In this document: in pieces, positions 7,616 to 17,494 of the stretch
Layout: each line of letters begins with the position of its first letter
Numbering within the stretch: the stretch's first letter is position 1
DNA from: Novosphingobium subterraneum
Lineage (GTDB): Bacteria; Pseudomonadota; Alphaproteobacteria; Sphingomonadales; Sphingomonadaceae
Direction of reading: 5' to 3'
Length of the DNA: 64,000 bases
Assembly (NCBI RefSeq): GCF_000807925.1
Contig: NZ_JRVC01000001.1
Location: 62,001 to 126,000 of the forward strand
The notes under the pieces: model-generated
Databases searched by the model: none
What the model was told of the DNA's origin: nothing
Seen by the model: the letters and a program-made list of their open reading frames with translations, nothing else
Made by a program: the position numbers and the translations under genes

Positions 7616-7951
7616 ATGAACATCGTCAACCTCGTCGGCCGTCTCGCCAAGGATCCCGTTGCCCGCGACCGCAGCGACACCCGCATCACCGAACTGATCC
7701 TCGTGACTGAACGTCCGGTGATCCGCGACGGCAAGGTCCAGAAGGATCCGGAAACCGGCTACCCGGTCAAGGATGCCGAATTCCACAAGATCACCGTCTT
7801 CAACGGCCTCGGGCTCCCGCTGCGCCAGCACAAGGCCAAGGGTGACCAGCTCGCCGTGACGGGCCGCATCCACTACTCGCGCTGGCAGGACGCCGAAGGC
7901 AACGACCGCTATGGCTGCGAGATCATCGCCGAGAACGTCGAGTTTCTGTGA
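7616..7951 (+). CDS. ssb: Single-stranded DNA-binding protein, short plasmid type
   Basis: A 111-residue OB-fold protein. The N-terminus (MNIVNLVGRLAKDPVARD) and the LAVTGRIHYSRWQDAEGN strand-loop match bacterial SSB. It would coat single-stranded DNA during conjugal entry or replication. It is much shorter than a chromosomal SSB (about 160-180 residues) and ends at ENVEFL, lacking the disordered linker and acidic DDDIPF-type tip that recruits replication and repair partners. That loss is common in plasmid-borne SSB-like proteins. AAGGAGG lies 9-15 nt before the ATG. A terminator-like hairpin follows. Confidence 0.88.
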   Translation: MNIVNLVGRLAKDPVARDRSDTRITELILVTERPVIRDGKVQKDPETGYPVKDAEFHKITVFNGLGLPLRQHKAKGDQLAVTGRIHYSRWQDAEGNDRYGCEIIAENVEFL

Positions 7952-7959
7952 TCATCAGG

Positions 7960-7986
7960 AGGGCGGCGCTTCGGTGCCGCCCTTCG
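7960..7986 (+). terminator. Terminator-like hairpin after ssb
   Basis: AGGGCGGC (7960-7967) pairs with GCCGCCCT (7976-7983) around an 8-nt loop containing TTCG. It is followed by TCG rather than a T tract, so it may act as a weak or factor-dependent terminator. Confidence 0.5.
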
Positions 7987-8030
7987 CCGCGTTATTGATG
8001 GTGCGCACCCGAGTGCGGAGCGCAGGCCGG

Positions 8031-8252
8031 TTAGTTGCCGGTGGGATTTATCCTGGCACCACGATGACCACAGCTGCAGCGCAAGTGCCGGGCTACCATG
8101 TCCAGTTTGAGGGGGATCGACCTGGTGAAGCACTGATCGCGCAGCCGGGCCGCCGGCATGATGACTACACGCCTGCAGCGGCCGCACTCGATCTGCGCAT
8201 TGAGGCCATGACGAACGAGATCGGCGACAGAATCGAGGCGTTTGGTTCCCAT
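8031..8252 (-). CDS. Small zinc-finger-like protein
   Basis: A 73-residue protein with two Cys pairs, CGRC (about residue 24) and CSCG (about residue 62), and intervening RLRDQCFTRSIPLKL. This is the pattern of a small zinc-ribbon protein that I recall as frequent in sphingomonad mobile DNA, with no known role. It is encoded on the minus strand, opposite to ssb. ATG 8252 is chosen; a TTG 36 nt upstream would add 12 residues but has no ribosome-binding site. It is unlikely to be a shadow because the Cys spacing and the C-terminal RLRCSCGHRG motif are family-like. Confidence 0.55.
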   Translation of the reverse strand: MGTKRLDSVADLVRHGLNAQIECGRCRRVVIMPAARLRDQCFTRSIPLKLDMVARHLRCSCGHRGARINPTGN

Positions 8253-8599
8253 ACGCCACCGAGAACATATAAAGAACTTTATCGTCAAGGGATGCCGAAG
8301 GGGAGGTTGGCGCCTGCCGGCCTATGGCCGGCATCGCACTTTATTCCGCCGGGCTGCCGGCAGCACACAAGCCTTGCTCGTGTGCTGCGTCTGCGACCGG
8401 CGTCACCGAGTCCCTGCCGGGTCTCGGCCCGTTCGGGTGGCGATCGCTGGCGCGGTGAGCTTTGCCCAAGCCATGCGTTGCTTTCGGTTCCGCAGGGTAT
8501 GCTCTTATGTCCGGTTTAGGGAAGCAGTTTGATCGCGCCGGATGACCGGAAGTGGGTGGAAAGGCGAATGGCAGCATCTGGACGACCTGTCGGGTAAGA
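8253..8599. other. Gene-free stretch with two strong hairpins
   Basis: About 350 nt between the zinc-finger gene and the end of the histidine kinase. It contains TGCCGGCC/GGCCGGCA with a TAT loop (8315-8333) and CAGCACAC/GTGTGCTG (8361-8387). Both are downstream of the minus-strand kinase and could help end that operon, although neither is followed by a T tract. Confidence 0.45.
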
Positions 8600-9928
8600 T
8601 CAAAACTCGATGTGCACACCAAAGCCCGGGCGCGGGGCAATGGTGGCGCTGCCAGAATGGGCGGCAACGATTGCCGCAACCATGGCCAGCCCCAGACCAT
8701 GGCCGGGTGTGGATCGGCTGCGGTCTACCCGTGCAAACCGATTAAAGAGGTCTGGCGCCTCATTCTCGCTCACGCCCGGACCATCATCAGTGACGGCGAG
8801 GCTGATGCCATTATGGGTGCTTTCGAGGACGATGTGGACGGTCGTTCCCTGCGGCGTGTGCTGCGCGGCATTGTCGAGCAGGTTCGTGAGCATCTGTTGC
8901 AGCAGTCTGCGATCGCCGCGCATAGTCAGGGCGGGCGCAATGCTGGTTACAAGCTGGTGGCCGCTGCTCTCCATTGAGGGTCGGAACGCCTCTGCCACAT
9001 CGGTCACCACCGCGGTGAGATCCACCGTCTGGAAGTGCGCGCGGGCGGCCATACCTTCGACCTCCGCAATCCGCAGCAGGGCGGAAAAGACCTCCAGCAA
9101 CTCACCTGCTTCCCCGGCGGCAGCCTCGATGGCCTCGCGTTGAAGCACGGCGTCGTGCTCGTGCAGGGCCTCGTCGAGCCGGTTTTGCAAGCGTGTCAGC
9201 GGCGTGCGCAGGTCGTGGGCAACATCGCTTGAGACCTGGCGCAGGTTCTCCATCAGGCCGGCGATCCGGTCGAGCATCCGGTTGAGCGTCGTAGCCACGC
9301 CGTCGAACTCGTCGCCGGCCCCGGCTAAGGGAACCCGCCGCGACAGATCGCCAGCAATGATCGCAGCCGCAGTCTGATCGATGCGGGCAAGGCGGCGGCG
9401 TGTGACGATACCCACCAGCCAAGCCGCACCGATGCCGAGTAGCAGCATCGCGCCGAATGCGCCGAGAAACAGCTGGATGAAGCGGATGTCCATCTCGTCG
9501 ATTGCGGCGCGATCCGCTCCGACAAGCAGCCGGTAGCCACCCGGGAGGGCGGTGGTCAGCGTTTGCGCGATCCGCTCCTCGCCGCCCAACTTGTAAGGCA
9601 GCAGCTCGACATAGCCGGGCTTTGACGGGACAATCGTATCGAGCGATCCCGCTACGGGTCTGTTTTGAGCATCGACGAGCCGATAGCCGAGGCTTGCCGT
9701 GCTGCTCGCCGCCTCACGTCGACGGATGGCGGCAGCCACGCCCTCATGTCCGTCCTGCCCTTCGTCGATCAGCGCCTGCGTCTCGATGGCAATGCGGTGA
9801 TCGAGTTGCAGTTCGAGCGCCTCATGGGTGGTTTCGAATGCCACCGCGCCGATCACGAGTGTCGCCAGCGCAAAACCCATGGCGACGGCGGCCACCAGAC
9901 CGAAAGTGCCGCGCCACCAGCGCTTCAT
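8600..9928 (-). CDS. Sensor histidine kinase of the RND efflux operon
   Basis: A 442-residue membrane kinase. The N-terminus has a membrane segment (about residues 10-30), then a periplasmic sensor region with no obvious Met/His-rich metal site, a second membrane segment near residue 155, and a HAMP linker. The phosphoacceptor motif is VAHDLRTPLTRLQ, the N box LTNLLDNAAQHT and the G1 box DDGPGV. It would autophosphorylate on the His of VAHDLRTP and activate the neighbouring regulator. The start (ATG 9928) overlaps the regulator's stop by ATGA. Membership in the adaptor-pump-channel operon suggests metal sensing, but the ligand cannot be read from sequence. Confidence 0.9.
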   Translation of the reverse strand: MKRWWRGTFGLVAAVAMGFALATLVIGAVAFETTHEALELQLDHRIAIETQALIDEGQDGHEGVAAAIRRREAASSTASLGYRLVDAQNRPVAGSLDTIVPSKPGYVELLPYKLGGEERIAQTLTTALPGGYRLLVGADRAAIDEMDIRFIQLFLGAFGAMLLLGIGAAWLVGIVTRRRLARIDQTAAAIIAGDLSRRVPLAGAGDEFDGVATTLNRMLDRIAGLMENLRQVSSDVAHDLRTPLTRLQNRLDEALHEHDAVLQREAIEAAAGEAGELLEVFSALLRIAEVEGMAARAHFQTVDLTAVVTDVAEAFRPSMESSGHQLVTSIAPALTMRGDRRLLQQMLTNLLDNAAQHTPQGTTVHIVLESTHNGISLAVTDDGPGVSENEAPDLFNRFARVDRSRSTPGHGLGLAMVAAIVAAHSGSATIAPRPGFGVHIEF

Positions 9929-10602
9929 CCGCCGTCCCTGATGAGATAGCCCGCGCCGCGCACGGTCTCGATCGGATCGCTGTCGAACCCGGCATTGAGC
10001 TTGGACCGCAACCGGCTGAGATGGGTCTCGACGATGTTGGTCTTGGGATCGAAGTCGAAATCCCACACCCGTTCGAGCAGCATGGTGCGGGTCATGATCC
10101 GCCCGGGGTGCCGCATCAGCTCGGCCAGAAGCGTGAACTCGCGGGGTTGGAGCGCGATCCTGCGTCCTGCACGCAAAACCGTGCGGCGATGCAGATCGAG
10201 CTCGATGTCGCCTGCGATCAGCCGGGCGGGCTCCGCTGCGGTCGAAGGACGACGACCGAGCGCATGGATGCGTGCCGCCAACTCGGTAAAGGCGAACGGC
10301 TTGACCAGATAATCGTCAGCTCCGCCTTCCAGCCCTTCGACCCGATCGGCAATTCCGCTGACTGCTGTTAGCATCAGCACCGGGGTGGTGTTCCCGGCAG
10401 CGCGCAAAGCCTTGACGAGCGCCAGCCCATCCAGCCCCGGCAGCATCCGATCGACCACCATGGCATCGAAGCCGCCATCGGTCGCCTGGAACAGCCCGTC
10501 GCGGCCGTCGCCGCTGGTCACCACCTGATGTCCCAGCTCGGCAAGGCCGCGGGCAATGAACTGGCTGGTTTCGGTATCGTCCTCGACGATCAGGATTCTC
10601 AT
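9925..10602 (-). CDS. OmpR-type response regulator
   Basis: A 225-residue regulator: receiver domain (acidic pair EDD at residues 7-9, phosphoacceptor Asp in VVDRMLPGLDG, Lys in VKPF) and a C-terminal winged helix (RLIAGDIELDLHRRTVLRAGRR through VETHLSRLRSKL). It would bind DNA as a dimer, probably at the operon's own promoter. It starts 4 nt after the outer-membrane channel gene and overlaps the kinase start by 4 nt, so expression is coupled to the pump. CzcR/CusR/CopR are the closest functional analogues. Confidence 0.93.
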   Translation of the reverse strand: MRILIVEDDTETSQFIARGLAELGHQVVTSGDGRDGLFQATDGGFDAMVVDRMLPGLDGLALVKALRAAGNTTPVLMLTAVSGIADRVEGLEGGADDYLVKPFAFTELAARIHALGRRPSTAAEPARLIAGDIELDLHRRTVLRAGRRIALQPREFTLLAELMRHPGRIMTRTMLLERVWDFDFDPKTNIVETHLSRLRSKLNAGFDSDPIETVRGAGYLIRDGG

Positions 10603-10606
10603 GGGG

Positions 10607-11986
10607 TCATTCTAACGGCTTGGCACCGCTGCGCCAGCCACCGCCAAGCGCGCGGAACAGCGCCACCTGCGCCTGTGCAACCGCGAGTTCGGACTGCGCG
10701 AGCGACAGCTCGGCCTGCGCCAATGTCCGGTCGGCGTCGATCCGCAGGAGTGGTGCCGCATCGCCAAGCCTGACGCGCGCCTCGGCGCGGCGAGCGTAGA
10801 GACGCCCTTCGTCGCGGGCTTCGGTCAGCGCGCGGTTGCGGCGCACTTCGCCATCATAGGCCGCAAGAGCCGTCTCGACATCGCGCAGCGCCCGGAGGAC
10901 CGCCACATCCCATCCAGCCAGCGCTGCCCGCTCGGTCGCTTCAGCCTGTTCGATACGTGCGCGGGCCGGGGCCTGATTGGGAAAGGCCCAGCTCACCAGC
11001 GGCGACCCGGTCGCGACCAGCCCTCCGCTCAGCAGGCCGAGCGCCCCGCCAAGGTTGATACGGGGGTAGAGATCGGCACGAGCAACACCGATCCGCGCGG
11101 TGGCGGCAACAAGGCGCCGCTCGGCCTCGCGGATGTCCGGGCGGCGCAGCAGCAAAGCCGTGCCATCGCCGACCGGAGCCGCATTGCGCAGTTTGGGCGG
11201 CGCGCTGCAAGTCACGGGATTGCTGCGGGCCTCTCCTGCCGGACGACCTGCGAGAGTGGCGAGGCGGTAGCGCGCATTGGCCTGCGCGGCTTCCAACGGT
11301 GCGATGGTTGCCTTGGTCGAGGCGACAAGGTTGGCGGCCTGCGACACTTCCAGCGGGGAGACCTCGCCTGCCGCCAGCTGGCTGCGGATGATTGTCAGCG
11401 CGCGGTCCTGAAGCGCGACCTGCTCTTGCACGACGGCAAGGCTGCGGGTTGCGCCGCACAGATCGACATAGGCCAGAACCGTATCGGCGACGACCGCGAC
11501 CTTTACCCCATCGAGAGCAGCGGCCTGCGCTTCGGCATCGGCGCGGGCAGCGAGTGCGCCTGAACGGAGCCGTCCGAACAGGTCTGCGTCCCAGCTGGCG
11601 GTCACCCCCAGATCGTAGTCGGTCGTCGGCACGTTGCCCGAGGCGCTGGGCTGATTGGCGGGCTTGTCGACGCCGAGACTGCTCTCGATCGTGGTCTGGG
11701 GAAGCCGGGCGGCTTGCGCCTGACGCAACGCCGCGCGCGCACCATCAAGATTGGCATAGGCCACTCTGAGATCGGCATTCGCCGCAAGGCTGGCCTCCAC
11801 CAAGCGGTCAAGCACCGGATCATCATAGAGCCGCCACCAATCATCGGGCACAGGCTCGATAGAAGCGACCGGCAGGCTCGCGAACGGCCCGGCAGCGATC
11901 GTGGGATCGACCTTGGTTGCCGCAGGCGGGGCCGTTGTCGCACAAGCGGTCACCATCAGCGCCGCGACGGGGACTAGCCGCTTCAT
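10607..11986 (-). CDS. RND efflux outer-membrane channel (TolC/NodT type)
   Basis: A 459-residue outer-membrane factor. The N-terminus is a lipoprotein signal with a lipobox ending VTAC (Cys near residue 15), followed by [19 protein letters not shown], the usual beginning of NodT-family channels. Long alternating Ala/Arg/Glu-rich stretches are the coiled-coil hairpins that dock onto the adaptor; two halves repeat the pattern. It would form the trimeric outer duct for the RND pump. ATG 11986 is chosen because it gives the signal peptide and overlaps the pump stop by 4 nt. Confidence 0.93.
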   Translation of the reverse strand: MKRLVPVAALMVTACATTAPPAATKVDPTIAAGPFASLPVASIEPVPDDWWRLYDDPVLDRLVEASLAANADLRVAYANLDGARAALRQAQAARLPQTTIESSLGVDKPANQPSASGNVPTTDYDLGVTASWDADLFGRLRSGALAARADAEAQAAALDGVKVAVVADTVLAYVDLCGATRSLAVVQEQVALQDRALTIIRSQLAAGEVSPLEVSQAANLVASTKATIAPLEAAQANARYRLATLAGRPAGEARSNPVTCSAPPKLRNAAPVGDGTALLLRRPDIREAERRLVAATARIGVARADLYPRINLGGALGLLSGGLVATGSPLVSWAFPNQAPARARIEQAEATERAALAGWDVAVLRALRDVETALAAYDGEVRRNRALTEARDEGRLYARRAEARVRLGDAAPLLRIDADRTLAQAELSLAQSELAVAQAQVALFRALGGGWRSGAKPLE

Positions 11987-14900
11987 GCCACCGCCTCCGC
12001 AAGGTCCGGCTCGGGTGCCGGACGCTCCTTGCCAAAGCGGGCATAAAGCGCGGGCATCAGGAACAGGTTGAGCGCGGTCGATGAGATCAGGCCGCCGAGG
12101 ATGACGATTGCCATGGGATGCTCGATCTCGTGGCCTGGCTTGTCGCCCGCGACCACGAGCGGCACCAGCGCAAGCCCGGCGCACAGGGCGGTCATCAGGA
12201 TCGGCACCAGACGTTCCTGAGCGCCGCGAAGGATCAGGGCCGGGCCGAACTCCTCGCCCTCGAACCGTCGCAGATGATCGTAGTGCGAGAGCAGCATGAT
12301 GCCATTGCGCGCGGAAATCCCGATTACGGTGACAAAGCCGACCAGCGATCCCAGCGACAGAACCCCGCCGGTGAGCGCGACCCCGATCACCCCACCGACC
12401 AGCGCGAAGGGCAGGCTGAGGCCGACCAGCGCGGTGATCCGCGTCGAGCGGAACTCCAGCCACACGAGCAGCAGGATACCGACAAGGCAGGCAAGGCCAA
12501 CCGTCCACAGCCGCGAACGCGAATCCTTGAGCGCTGCATATTCGCCGAGAACCTCGGGGTGATAGCCAGTGGCGAAGGGCACCTCGCTCACTGCCGCCTC
12601 GACCCCGCGCGCTACGGCTCCGAGATCGGCATCGCTGGCAATGTTGAGCGTGACATCGAGACGGCGCTGGCCATCCTCGCGCTTGATCTCGTTGGGCGCG
12701 GGCACGATCACTACATCCGCGACATCGCGCAGGCGCACCGGCGCGCCGACTGGAGTCTGGATCATCAGATCGGCAAGCGCGTGCTGATCGCCGCGAATGG
12801 CTGGCTCGCCCCATAAGGCGACGTCGAAAGCCTTTTGGTCGCGGTAGATCTCGCCCAGCTTCGCGCCAGCGACGAGGGTCTGTGCCTGCCGCCGCACTTC
12901 TCCCGGCGTAAGGCCCAGTGTCACCAGATCGGCCGAGCGAGGACGGATCTGGATCTGCGGCACGAGCACCTGCTGTTCGACCTTGAGGTCGGTCACACCG
13001 GAAATGCTGGCGACCTTGCCGCGCACCCGCTCGGCTGCGGCGCGCAGCTCGTCCTGATCGGGGCCGTAGATTCGCACCACCACGGTCGCGCCTGCGCCCG
13101 AGAGCACCTCCTTGATGCGCTCGCGCAGATAGGTGAGCACGTCGCGGTAAAGGCCGGGATAGCCGTCAACCACTTCCTTGATCCGGGCAACGCTGGCGTC
13201 GTAGTCCGCCTCATCGTCAAGGCTGATCCACAGCTCGGTGAAGTTCGGGCCAACCACTTCGTCCGCAGCCTCGGCACGCCCGATATGCGCACCGAAATTG
13301 CGCACACCGGGGATCGCGCGCAGCTCCTTCGAGGCGCGGATCGTAATGCGGTCCATCGCATCGATACCGACGCCCGGCTTCTCGACGAAGTGCATCAGAA
13401 AGTCTGTCTCGCGGAAGTCGGGCAGGAACTGGTCCTTGAATCCCAGATAGCCCACGCCGGAAAGCAGCAAGCCGCCGGCGACGATGCCCATGGCAAGCCG
13501 TGGCCGATCGATGAGCCGGGGAAGGACGCCGAGGTAGCGCTGCTTCAGCGAGGCGACAAAGCGCGTGTCGCGATGCTCCTTCATCGGCGCATTGGGGAGC
13601 AGCATCAGGCACATCGCAGGGGTCACCACCAGCGCGACCAGCAACGATGCGGCAATCGCCAGCACATAGGCAATCGCCAATGGCCGGAAGAATGTCCCCG
13701 CCACCCCGCCGAGGAAGAAGATCGGCAAGAATACCAGCATCACGATCAGCGAGGCGAAGACCACCGCCGTGCGCACTTCGAGCGAAGCCGACAGAACTAC
13801 GGCAAAGGCCGAGCGCGGTTTGCCCGCCTCGCGGTTCAGGCGAAGACGGCGGGCGATGTTCTCGACATCGATGATAGCATCGTCGACCACCTCGCCGAGC
13901 GCGATCACCAGTCCGGCGATCACCATTGTGTTGATCGTCGCCCCGCTCCACAGCAGCACGAGCCCGGCTGCGAGCAGCGACAGCGGGATCGCCACAAGGC
14001 TGATCGTCGCCTGCCGCCAGTCACGGGTAAAGGCGAACAGCACAATTGCGACCAGCACGCAGCCGATCATCAGCGCACGGGTCAGATTGTCGATCGACTT
14101 CTCGATGAAGGTTGCCGGGCGGAAGATCGTGGTATCGATCTTCACATCCTTGAGGCCCGGGCGCAGCTCTGCGACCGCCGCCTCGACATCGCGGGTCAGC
14201 TGGAGCGTATTGCCGGTCGGCTGCTTCTCGACGATCAGCATGAGGCCGGGGCCATCGTCGATGATCGCATTGCCGATGGGAGCGGCAAAGCCATCGGTCA
14301 CCCGCGCGACATCGCCGACCCGAACTGGCGCATCGCCTGCAATCTTGATAACCGTGTTGGCGAGATCCTCGGAGGTTTGGATGGCGCTGGCCTGTTGCAC
14401 CGGCAGCCGCTGGTTGGGCGTATCGACAAAGCCGCCGCCGCCGACCAGCACGGCATCCCCGGTTGCTGCGCGCAGCTCGGCGAGCGTCACGCCCGAGGCT
14501 TGCAGCCGGTCGGGGTCGGCAAGAACCTGAAGCTGGCGATCACGATAGCCCCACACCGCGACGTTGGCGACGCCCGGCACCGACATAAGCTTGGGCCGGA
14601 TCGTCCAGCGCACCAGCTCAGACAGCTGCATCTGATCGAGCTTCTTGGAGGAGATGCCTATCTTCATGGCCCGGCTCGTGGACGATAGCGGCGGCAGCAT
14701 AACAGGCGGGCGAGCAGCGGCAGGCAGTCGCGCCTGCACCTGTGCCACGCGCTCCTGCACCAGTTGGCGGGCGCGGATCACATCGGTGCCGCGCTCGAAC
14801 AGGATCGTCACCGACGACAGCCCCAGCACCGACTTCGACCGCAGGGTTGCCAGATCAGGCACGCCATTGACCGCGGTTTCGATCGGCACCGTGATCAGAC

Positions 14901-15087
14901 TTTCGACCTCCTCGGTCGACAGGCCCGGCGCCTCGGTCTGGATCTCGACAATGGGCGGAGCGAACTCCGGGAAAACATCAAGCGGCACATCGGCCGACGC
15001 GCGCAGGCCGAGCACCACCAGCAGCGCCGCCATGGCGAGCACCAGCACGCGCTGCTTCAGCGCGGAGCGAACCAGCCAGGCCAGCAT
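11983..15087 (-). CDS. HME-type heavy-metal RND efflux pump
   Basis: A 1034-residue inner-membrane proton/metal antiporter with two six-helix halves and large periplasmic domains. The TM4 motif reads [19 protein letters not shown]: an acidic pair within the helix, typical of the metal-exporting (HME) branch but different from both the CzcA (Co/Zn/Cd) and CusA (Cu/Ag) versions I remember. The substrate is therefore open. The adjacent adaptor, channel and two-component system make a full CzcCBA/CusCBA-like efflux complex. The start is ATG 15087, overlapping the adaptor's stop by 1 nt. In-frame codons upstream of it read as antisense of the adaptor gene and are not part of this gene. Confidence 0.93.
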   Translation of the reverse strand: MLAWLVRSALKQRVLVLAMAALLVVLGLRASADVPLDVFPEFAPPIVEIQTEAPGLSTEEVESLITVPIETAVNGVPDLATLRSKSVLGLSSVTILFERGTDVIRARQLVQERVAQVQARLPAAARPPVMLPPLSSTSRAMKIGISSKKLDQMQLSELVRWTIRPKLMSVPGVANVAVWGYRDRQLQVLADPDRLQASGVTLAELRAATGDAVLVGGGGFVDTPNQRLPVQQASAIQTSEDLANTVIKIAGDAPVRVGDVARVTDGFAAPIGNAIIDDGPGLMLIVEKQPTGNTLQLTRDVEAAVAELRPGLKDVKIDTTIFRPATFIEKSIDNLTRALMIGCVLVAIVLFAFTRDWRQATISLVAIPLSLLAAGLVLLWSGATINTMVIAGLVIALGEVVDDAIIDVENIARRLRLNREAGKPRSAFAVVLSASLEVRTAVVFASLIVMLVFLPIFFLGGVAGTFFRPLAIAYVLAIAASLLVALVVTPAMCLMLLPNAPMKEHRDTRFVASLKQRYLGVLPRLIDRPRLAMGIVAGGLLLSGVGYLGFKDQFLPDFRETDFLMHFVEKPGVGIDAMDRITIRASKELRAIPGVRNFGAHIGRAEAADEVVGPNFTELWISLDDEADYDASVARIKEVVDGYPGLYRDVLTYLRERIKEVLSGAGATVVVRIYGPDQDELRAAAERVRGKVASISGVTDLKVEQQVLVPQIQIRPRSADLVTLGLTPGEVRRQAQTLVAGAKLGEIYRDQKAFDVALWGEPAIRGDQHALADLMIQTPVGAPVRLRDVADVVIVPAPNEIKREDGQRRLDVTLNIASDADLGAVARGVEAAVSEVPFATGYHPEVLGEYAALKDSRSRLWTVGLACLVGILLLVWLEFRSTRITALVGLSLPFALVGGVIGVALTGGVLSLGSLVGFVTVIGISARNGIMLLSHYDHLRRFEGEEFGPALILRGAQERLVPILMTALCAGLALVPLVVAGDKPGHEIEHPMAIVILGGLISSTALNLFLMPALYARFGKERPAPEPDLAEAVA

Positions 15088-16076
15088 CAGTGCGCGACCC
15101 CGAACTCGGTGCCGAACAGCTCGGCAGCGCCTGCGGTGACCACCAGCGTGCCAGGACGCAGGCCCCGCGAAAGGATCGCGCGGCCACCTTCCGTTGCTGC
15201 CACCTCGATGCGCTGGCGCACATAGGTGTCGGCTTCGGTCTTGGCATAGACCCATTCACCGCCATAGATGTCGCTCAGAATCGCAGAGGTCGGCACGGAC
15301 AGCCCTTCGCTCCTTCCACCAGCAAGCGGGAGCGCGACGCTGACCCTCTGGCCGACGCGGTATGCCCGATCACGATTATCGAGCGCGAAATAGAGATCGA
15401 CGGTGCCGGCCACTGCATTGGCAGATGGCGGCGCATCGACGGGCCGCGCCGATCGCTTGGCACCTTCCTGTCCAAGCGGCGAGACCAGCGCCGACTGTCC
15501 TTGTTGCAGCCCGGCAAGGTCACTCCCGAAAACCGGGACCCGCACCCAGACGTGGCGCTGGGTTCCAAGGCTCGCCACCGCAGGCCCGAGCAGGCGGCGC
15601 TGGGCAGCCGCAGCGTCGGCAGCAGCCTTTGCCGCACCAAGTGCTGCCGTCGCTTCATCGCGCGCGCGGATGCTTCCCGCTTCCTCGTCAACCAATGTCG
15701 AGGCGCGATCGTAGGCGACGCGCGCCAAGGCCAGTTGCGCCCTTGCCCGCGCAAGTTCACCATCGGCGGCCACCTGTTGTGCGGCGAGTTGTTGCAGGTT
15801 GCTGGCGGAGTTGATTGGCGCGCCGCCGACGCCCGCCGGGATGACGATCTCGCCGCTGGTCATGCGCACGGCCGATGCGGTGCCCGTCCCGATCCGCTCG
15901 GTTACAATCCCGAGCCGCTTCTGCGCTTCCGGCGTAAGCTTCAGGCGGACAAGTTCGGTCTCGTGGGCGATCGCCTCGCTGTGAACAGGTGGCTTGCCAG
16001 GCGCAGCGGGTTCGCTTCCGCAGGCGGTCAGGAGAATGGAAGGGACGAAAGCGACAAGGGCGAAGCGGTTTGGCAT
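15087..16076 (-). CDS. RND periplasmic adaptor (membrane-fusion) lipoprotein
   Basis: A 329-residue adaptor with a lipobox (LLTAC, Cys19), followed by [16 protein letters not shown], a lipoyl-like stretch and an Ala/Arg-rich hairpin (about residues 95-165, [20 protein letters not shown]). The C-terminal [19 protein letters not shown] is the conserved beta-barrel region. It would link pump and channel in the periplasm. No Met-rich N-terminal copper site is seen, unlike CusB. It is the first gene of a five-gene minus-strand operon, and the inverted repeat at 16097-16138 lies just upstream. The AGGA preceding the ATG at 16076 is very close to the start, so the start is slightly uncertain. Confidence 0.88.
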   Translation of the reverse strand: MPNRFALVAFVPSILLTACGSEPAAPGKPPVHSEAIAHETELVRLKLTPEAQKRLGIVTERIGTGTASAVRMTSGEIVIPAGVGGAPINSASNLQQLAAQQVAADGELARARAQLALARVAYDRASTLVDEEAGSIRARDEATAALGAAKAAADAAAAQRRLLGPAVASLGTQRHVWVRVPVFGSDLAGLQQGQSALVSPLGQEGAKRSARPVDAPPSANAVAGTVDLYFALDNRDRAYRVGQRVSVALPLAGGRSEGLSVPTSAILSDIYGGEWVYAKTEADTYVRQRIEVAATEGGRAILSRGLRPGTLVVTAGAAELFGTEFGVAH

Positions 16077-16096
16077 TCCTGCCGCATAAAGCGCCT

Positions 16097-16138
16097 ACAT
16101 TGGGGCAGTGTTGGCAAAGCTATACAATATCCCAATGT
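16097..16138 (-). promoter_or_regulatory. Inverted repeat upstream of the efflux operon
   Basis: ACATTGGG (16097-16104) and CCCAATGT (16131-16138) are perfect inverted arms with a 26-nt AT-rich spacer, 21 nt upstream of the first gene. This is the natural place for the operon promoter and a regulator-binding site; which regulator uses it is unknown. Confidence 0.4.
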
Positions 16139-16300
16139 TGCAGCGTGATCCGCTGAAGTCTTGGGGTTACCATGCTTAGGGCAGCTATGGGGTCGCTTTC
16201 AGAATGTCGGCTTTCGGTAGCGACGTGAACGAAACTGCCGGGCCGCTTCAAGTACGGGTCATGCTCCTCGCGGAATGTAGCCGGGCACTGCCAAAGGACC

Positions 16301-16789
16301 CTATCGGTCCTTCCGATCCAGACGGACCGCCTTTCCGATAAAGCCCGGAGGATCTTGCACGAAATGCGCTGCGTCCGATTGGAGAACCGTCCTGATCACA
16401 GCTTCCCTGCTTGGCTGGATCATCGCACCTTCCGGCGTTGCAAAGACGCAGTCGAAATACTGCGCGAGCTCGCAGACCCCGCCGATCAATGGCAGCGAGA
16501 TATCTGCCACGTCGAAGCGGACCTGGATTTCTTCGATGTATTGCTCATCGAAGCTCACCTGGATGTCGTCGTTCGGCTCGTCACCCCACACCCGGAGACC
16601 GGTGTAGGATCGCGGCTTCTCGGGCAACAGCGCGTCGAGTTTCGTGAACAGCACGTCCGCCTCTGCGATTGGCAGCGCCAGAACAGCCTCCTCGAGCTGC
16701 GTGCGGCTCATCCGTGCAGCGTCGACCCCTGCGATACGCGCCGCAGAGGCAGGGATCAGGTTGATGACGAACTGCCAGACGGCCATCAC
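16301..16789 (-). CDS. Uncharacterised protein
   Basis: A 162-residue protein of unknown function, acidic, with no signal peptide and no recognised catalytic motif. The N-terminus is aliphatic (VWQFVINLIPASAARIAG) and the middle contains repeated acidic/aromatic strands, reminiscent of immunity-type or SMI1-like folds, but this is only an impression. A second ATG (16786) is equally possible as the start. It is the only gene between the efflux operon and the structured non-coding stretch at 16.8-17.5 kb. Confidence 0.55.
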   Translation of the reverse strand: MMAVWQFVINLIPASAARIAGVDAARMSRTQLEEAVLALPIAEADVLFTKLDALLPEKPRSYTGLRVWGDEPNDDIQVSFDEQYIEEIQVRFDVADISLPLIGGVCELAQYFDCVFATPEGAMIQPSREAVIRTVLQSDAAHFVQDPPGFIGKAVRLDRKDR

Positions 16790-16900
16790 TCGAACATAGC
16801 GCCATTGCGGGGGCCGACAATGGGCTCATTACATGAACGCGGGAGCTGCTTTGCCGCACCCCGGCGCCGCCGCCCGTCCGGGCAGGGCAGCGCCCCTTAC

Positions 16901-16939
16901 CCGCGAACGCGCCCTTCCTTGTCAGGAAGGCGTTCGCGG
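16901..16939. repeat. Strong hairpin, first of three
   Basis: Left arm 16901-16918, 6-nt loop TTGTCA, right arm GGAAGGCGTTCGCGG (16925-16939). The arms pair over 15 bp with one 3-nt bulge. Confidence 0.6.
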
Positions 16940-16956
16940 TCGGAGCTTTCCGACCG
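16937..16956. repeat. Hairpin with GCTT tetraloop, second of three
   Basis: CGGTCGGA (16937-16944), GCTT, TCCGACCG (16949-16956); perfect 8-bp stem that shares three bases with the first hairpin, so the two could be alternative folds. Confidence 0.6.
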
Positions 16957-16959
16957 TAA

Positions 16960-16977
16960 TGCGCGCAGCGGCGCGCA
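16960..16977. repeat. Hairpin with AGCG tetraloop, third of three
   Basis: TGCGCGC (16960-16966), AGCG, GCGCGCA (16971-16977); perfect 7-bp stem only 4 nt after the previous one. Confidence 0.6.
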
Positions 16978-17176
16978 GGCGGGTCATTCGGCATCCTCCG
17001 TCCGGCCAAGTATCGGCTCAGGCTGTCGCTGCGCTTGACTTCGCCGCCCGCGCGGCGGCGCTGCCGGCCTTGCGGCATCGTCCCTGGCAGTCCGTCGCCT
17101 GCCGACCAACCCCGCCAAAGGGCCTCTCAAGATTGGTGGTGTTCCCGCTGTAACCCCTGCGCGGGGCCGAAGGGGC

Positions 17177-17210
17177 GGCCCGGCGTGGCGCTGATGCGCC
17201 TGACCGGGCC
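17177..17210. repeat. Nested double-stem hairpin
   Basis: Outer stem GGCCCGG/CCGGGCC (17177-17183, 17204-17210) with symmetrical 3-nt internal loops and inner stem GGCGC/GCGCC closing a TGAT tetraloop. The symmetry suggests selection for structure. Confidence 0.55.
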
Positions 17211-17494
17211 TGCCTTCGTCTCTCTTGCTCGGGGGCGGGAACGTCTCTTCCACACACAGGAACACCTGCCGAAACATATCGGTCTCCGGCGCTCGTCAAG
17301 GATCGCGGTTCCCCCAATTTTCCACACACGTGCCTGCTGCGCTGCGCTTGCGGCAAGTGCGCAGAAAATCGGCACCCCCACGCCCGCCATGGCGGCGGCG
17401 AGCATGGCTCGCCGTCCCTGACTGCACGCCTCCCAACCGATGGGTTGTCGGCCGTTCCCGATGTGGGGACGATTTCAACAATCGGAGGCTACCC

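Larger units (their letters stand above)
16800..17494. other. Gene-free, hairpin-rich region
   Basis: About 700 nt with no convincing coding sequence. It holds a run of three hairpins (16901-16977), a nested hairpin (17177-17210) and inverted arms GTTCCCGC/GCGGGAAC at 17141-17148 and 17235-17242. The density of perfect arms exceeds anything else in the window. It could be a structured RNA, a replication or transfer origin, or a long 5' leader of the SLOG gene. No iterons or AT-rich melting region were seen. Confidence 0.5.

Noticed and set aside
10607..12814. A single long gene covering the outer-membrane channel and part of the RND pump
   Set aside because: The upstream part is an alternative frame of the pump gene. 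The channel's own ATG (11986), lipobox and overlap with the pump stop define its true start.
12835..14688. A 617-codon plus-strand open frame inside the RND pump gene
   Set aside because: It lies wholly antisense to a well-recognised gene and reads as His/Asp/Arg-rich low-complexity sequence.
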